Shown: positions 6,654-7,202 of the stretch, in pieces
How the letters are laid out: the number at the start of each line of letters is the position of its first letter
Position numbering within the stretch: position 1 is the stretch's first letter
NCBI GenBank assembly: GCA_007117055.1
Contig: SKHH01000189.1
Coordinates: forward strand, 1-7,202
Direction: 5' to 3'
Length of the DNA stretch: 7,202 bases
Origin: Lishizhenia sp.
Lineage (GTDB): Bacteria > Bacteroidota > Bacteroidia > Flavobacteriales_D > Crocinitomicaceae
Program-made: the position numbers and the translations under genes
The notes under the pieces: generated by a model
Database searches by the model: none
The model's input: the letters and a program-made list of their open reading frames with translations, nothing else
Told to the model about the DNA's origin: nothing

Positions 6654-6927
6654 CATAACTCTCCATTTCATGTATAGTCCTATGTAGTTTATGCTCAATC
6701 ATGGTGTCTAATACTGTAGCTAATCCATAGTGTTGAACAATTTGATGAATTAAAATCAAAACATCTGCGAATTCATCTACAAGTAATCGGGTAAAACGTT
6801 TAAGGGGTACTGTTTCTAGTTTTAATACTTGTTGTAATTCTTCTAGTTCTTCATATAATTTTCCTTTCTGTTCCGCTATGCCATAATTATCAAGGATTAC
6901 TTTTAATAGTTCATGATGTTCAACCAT
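6646..6927 (-). CDS. MazG-like nucleotide pyrophosphohydrolase (93 aa)
   Basis: A small all-alpha NTP pyrophosphohydrolase of the MazG-like superfamily, which cleaves (d)NTPs to the monophosphate and pyrophosphate. The metal-binding signature EExxE...ExxD is complete: E26, E27 and E30 in KLYEELEELQ, then E52 and D55 in LLVDEFADVLILI. A basic KLHRT segment (80-84) follows, as in other members. The length of 93 residues fits the single-domain phage forms. Phages may use such enzymes to adjust nucleotide pools or to lower alarmone signals; the substrate cannot be read from sequence. The ATG overlaps the stop of the Cys-rich gene by eight bases; the nearby ribosome site is weak, so translation is probably coupled. 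Confidence 0.85.
   Translation of the reverse strand: MVEHHELLKVILDNYGIAEQKGKLYEELEELQQVLKLETVPLKRFTRLLVDEFADVLILIHQIVQHYGLATVLDTMIEHKLHRTIHEMESYDE
6659..6665 (-). promoter_or_regulatory. Ribosome binding site deciding the YqaJ-like start
   Basis: TGGAGAG on the minus strand is followed by TT and two tandem ATG codons (6654-6656 and 6651-6653). Its GGAG core is four bases from the first ATG and seven from the second, favouring the second. It lies well downstream of the in-frame ATG at 6698, which has no comparable site. Confidence 0.7.
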
Positions 6928-7135
6928 TTTGCTTACCTAACTTTCTCATAATTTCCTTGAGTTTGTTTTGATCCGTCTTACAAAGTCGTTCAAATTCCTC
7001 GGGGGTAATCACTAAAATAGCGCATTTGCACTTATTATTAATGACTTCTGATTTGCAATCCATACATAAAACGGTAAAACCGTAATCTTTGTTTGAAGAT
7101 TTAGGATTGCAATTGCAAAAATTACCTTTTTCCAT
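6920..7135 (-). CDS. Small Cys-rich putative zinc-binding protein (71 aa)
   Basis: The protein has seven cysteines in 71 residues: C7-N-C9, C24-M-D-C27, C36-K-C38 and C52. The CxC...CxxC...CxC layout is enough for one or two zinc sites. After residue 43 the chain becomes a charged helix beginning TPEEFERLC, a common N-cap pattern. A strong site (AAAGGAG, about 7143-7149) precedes the ATG. The gene overlaps the end of the upstream reading frame by 14 bases and the next gene by eight. No family is recognised. The layout suggests a structural zinc finger, possibly for nucleic-acid or protein contact. Confidence 0.75.
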   Translation of the reverse strand: MEKGNFCNCNPKSSNKDYGFTVLCMDCKSEVINNKCKCAILVITPEEFERLCKTDQNKLKEIMRKLGKQNG

Positions 7136-7202
7136 TTTTACTCTCCTTTATTTTATATAGTAAAGCATGTCGTAAAGCATCGATAACATGCCTTGAAACC
7201 AT
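7122..7202 (-). CDS. C-terminal end of an upstream gene, possibly a RuvC-like phage resolvase (partial)
   Basis: A frame open from the right edge gives 26 residues before TAA at 7122-7124, including SRHVIDALRHALLYKIK. The (I/V)DAxRHAL(L)Y ending resembles the last helix of RNase H-fold phage Holliday-junction resolvases, where the Asp is catalytic, and would fit the recombination genes downstream. This is a short match from memory. The two other minus frames are also open for part of this stretch, so both frame choice and identity are tentative. The frame was chosen because it runs farthest and overlaps the Cys-rich gene by 14 bases, as other junctions here do. Confidence 0.45.
   Translation of the reverse strand: MVSRHVIDALRHALLYKIKESKNGKR

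Noticed and set aside
6654..6698. Longer start for the YqaJ-like gene at ATG 6698 (15 extra residues)
   Set aside because: The added stretch overlaps the MazG-like gene by 53 bases and has no well-placed ribosome site, whereas GGAG at 6661-6664 fits the ATG at 6653.
6646..6927. MazG-like gene as part of a toxin-antitoxin pair
   Set aside because: No MazE- or MazF-like protein is next to it. The neighbours are phage nuclease and zinc-protein genes.
4909..7135. Genome-wide reassignment of TGA to an amino acid
   Set aside because: TGA ends the Cys-rich, 31-aa and membrane-protein genes exactly at short overlaps with the next starts, so it acts as a normal stop here. Any recoding at 4966 would have to be local.
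7160..7180. Direct repeat GTAAAGCAT spaced by three bases
   Set aside because: In the minus frame it encodes the repeated Ala-Leu of DALRHAL, so coding explains it. It is too short and single to be an iteron or CRISPR signal.
1..7202. tRNA genes, CRISPR arrays, insertion sequences, att sites, internal promoters
   Set aside because: Looked for by eye on both strands. No cloverleaf with a CCA end, spaced repeats, transposase, terminal inverted repeats or convincing -35/-10 pair was seen. The operon's promoter is probably beyond the right edge.

Overview
The window is A+T-rich and tightly packed, with strong Gram-positive-type Shine-Dalgarno sequences (AAAGGAG, AAGGAGG, GGAGG). It looks like a bacteriophage or prophage genome of a low-GC member of the Bacillota. 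The phage assignment rests on gene content: a giant multidomain protein with a 'polyvalent protein' type C-terminus, a YqaJ-type recombination exonuclease, a MazG-like pyrophosphohydrolase, a DUF3846-like protein and many overlapping small genes. The host genus cannot be named from the sequence.

Layout: two transcription units converge. The left 4.36 kb is one + strand reading frame of at least 1447 codons. It carries an intact DEDDh (DnaQ-like) 3'-5' exonuclease domain at its N-terminal end, then about 550 residues of charged, mostly helical and partly coiled-coil sequence, then a C-terminal region that resembles the large polyvalent proteins that phages probably package and inject with their DNA. 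It ends in a basic Arg/Tyr/Asn-rich tail. The frame is open to the left edge and the first ATG (base 13) has no ribosome binding site, so the true N-terminus probably lies outside the window. A strong GC-rich hairpin at 4362-4396 has T-tracts on both strands and ends both units.

The right 2.8 kb is a minus-strand operon read from the right edge towards the hairpin. In order it holds the C-terminal end of an unidentified gene (possibly a RuvC-like resolvase), a Cys-rich putative zinc protein, a MazG-like pyrophosphohydrolase, a YqaJ-family exonuclease, a DUF3846-like protein, a 31-aa small protein, a single-pass membrane protein, a 22-aa ORF that appears to be interrupted, an 87-aa helical protein and an 84-aa zinc-ribbon protein. 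Nearly every junction overlaps by 1, 4, 8 or 14 bases, which points to translational coupling.

Together the minus genes look like an early DNA-metabolism and recombination module, and the plus gene looks like a late virion or ejection gene. The points most worth a second look are the exonuclease domain on a probably injected giant protein, the micro-gene at 4909-5034 interrupted just after an A7 run, the overlooked 31-aa gene, and a large insertion in the YqaJ nuclease.
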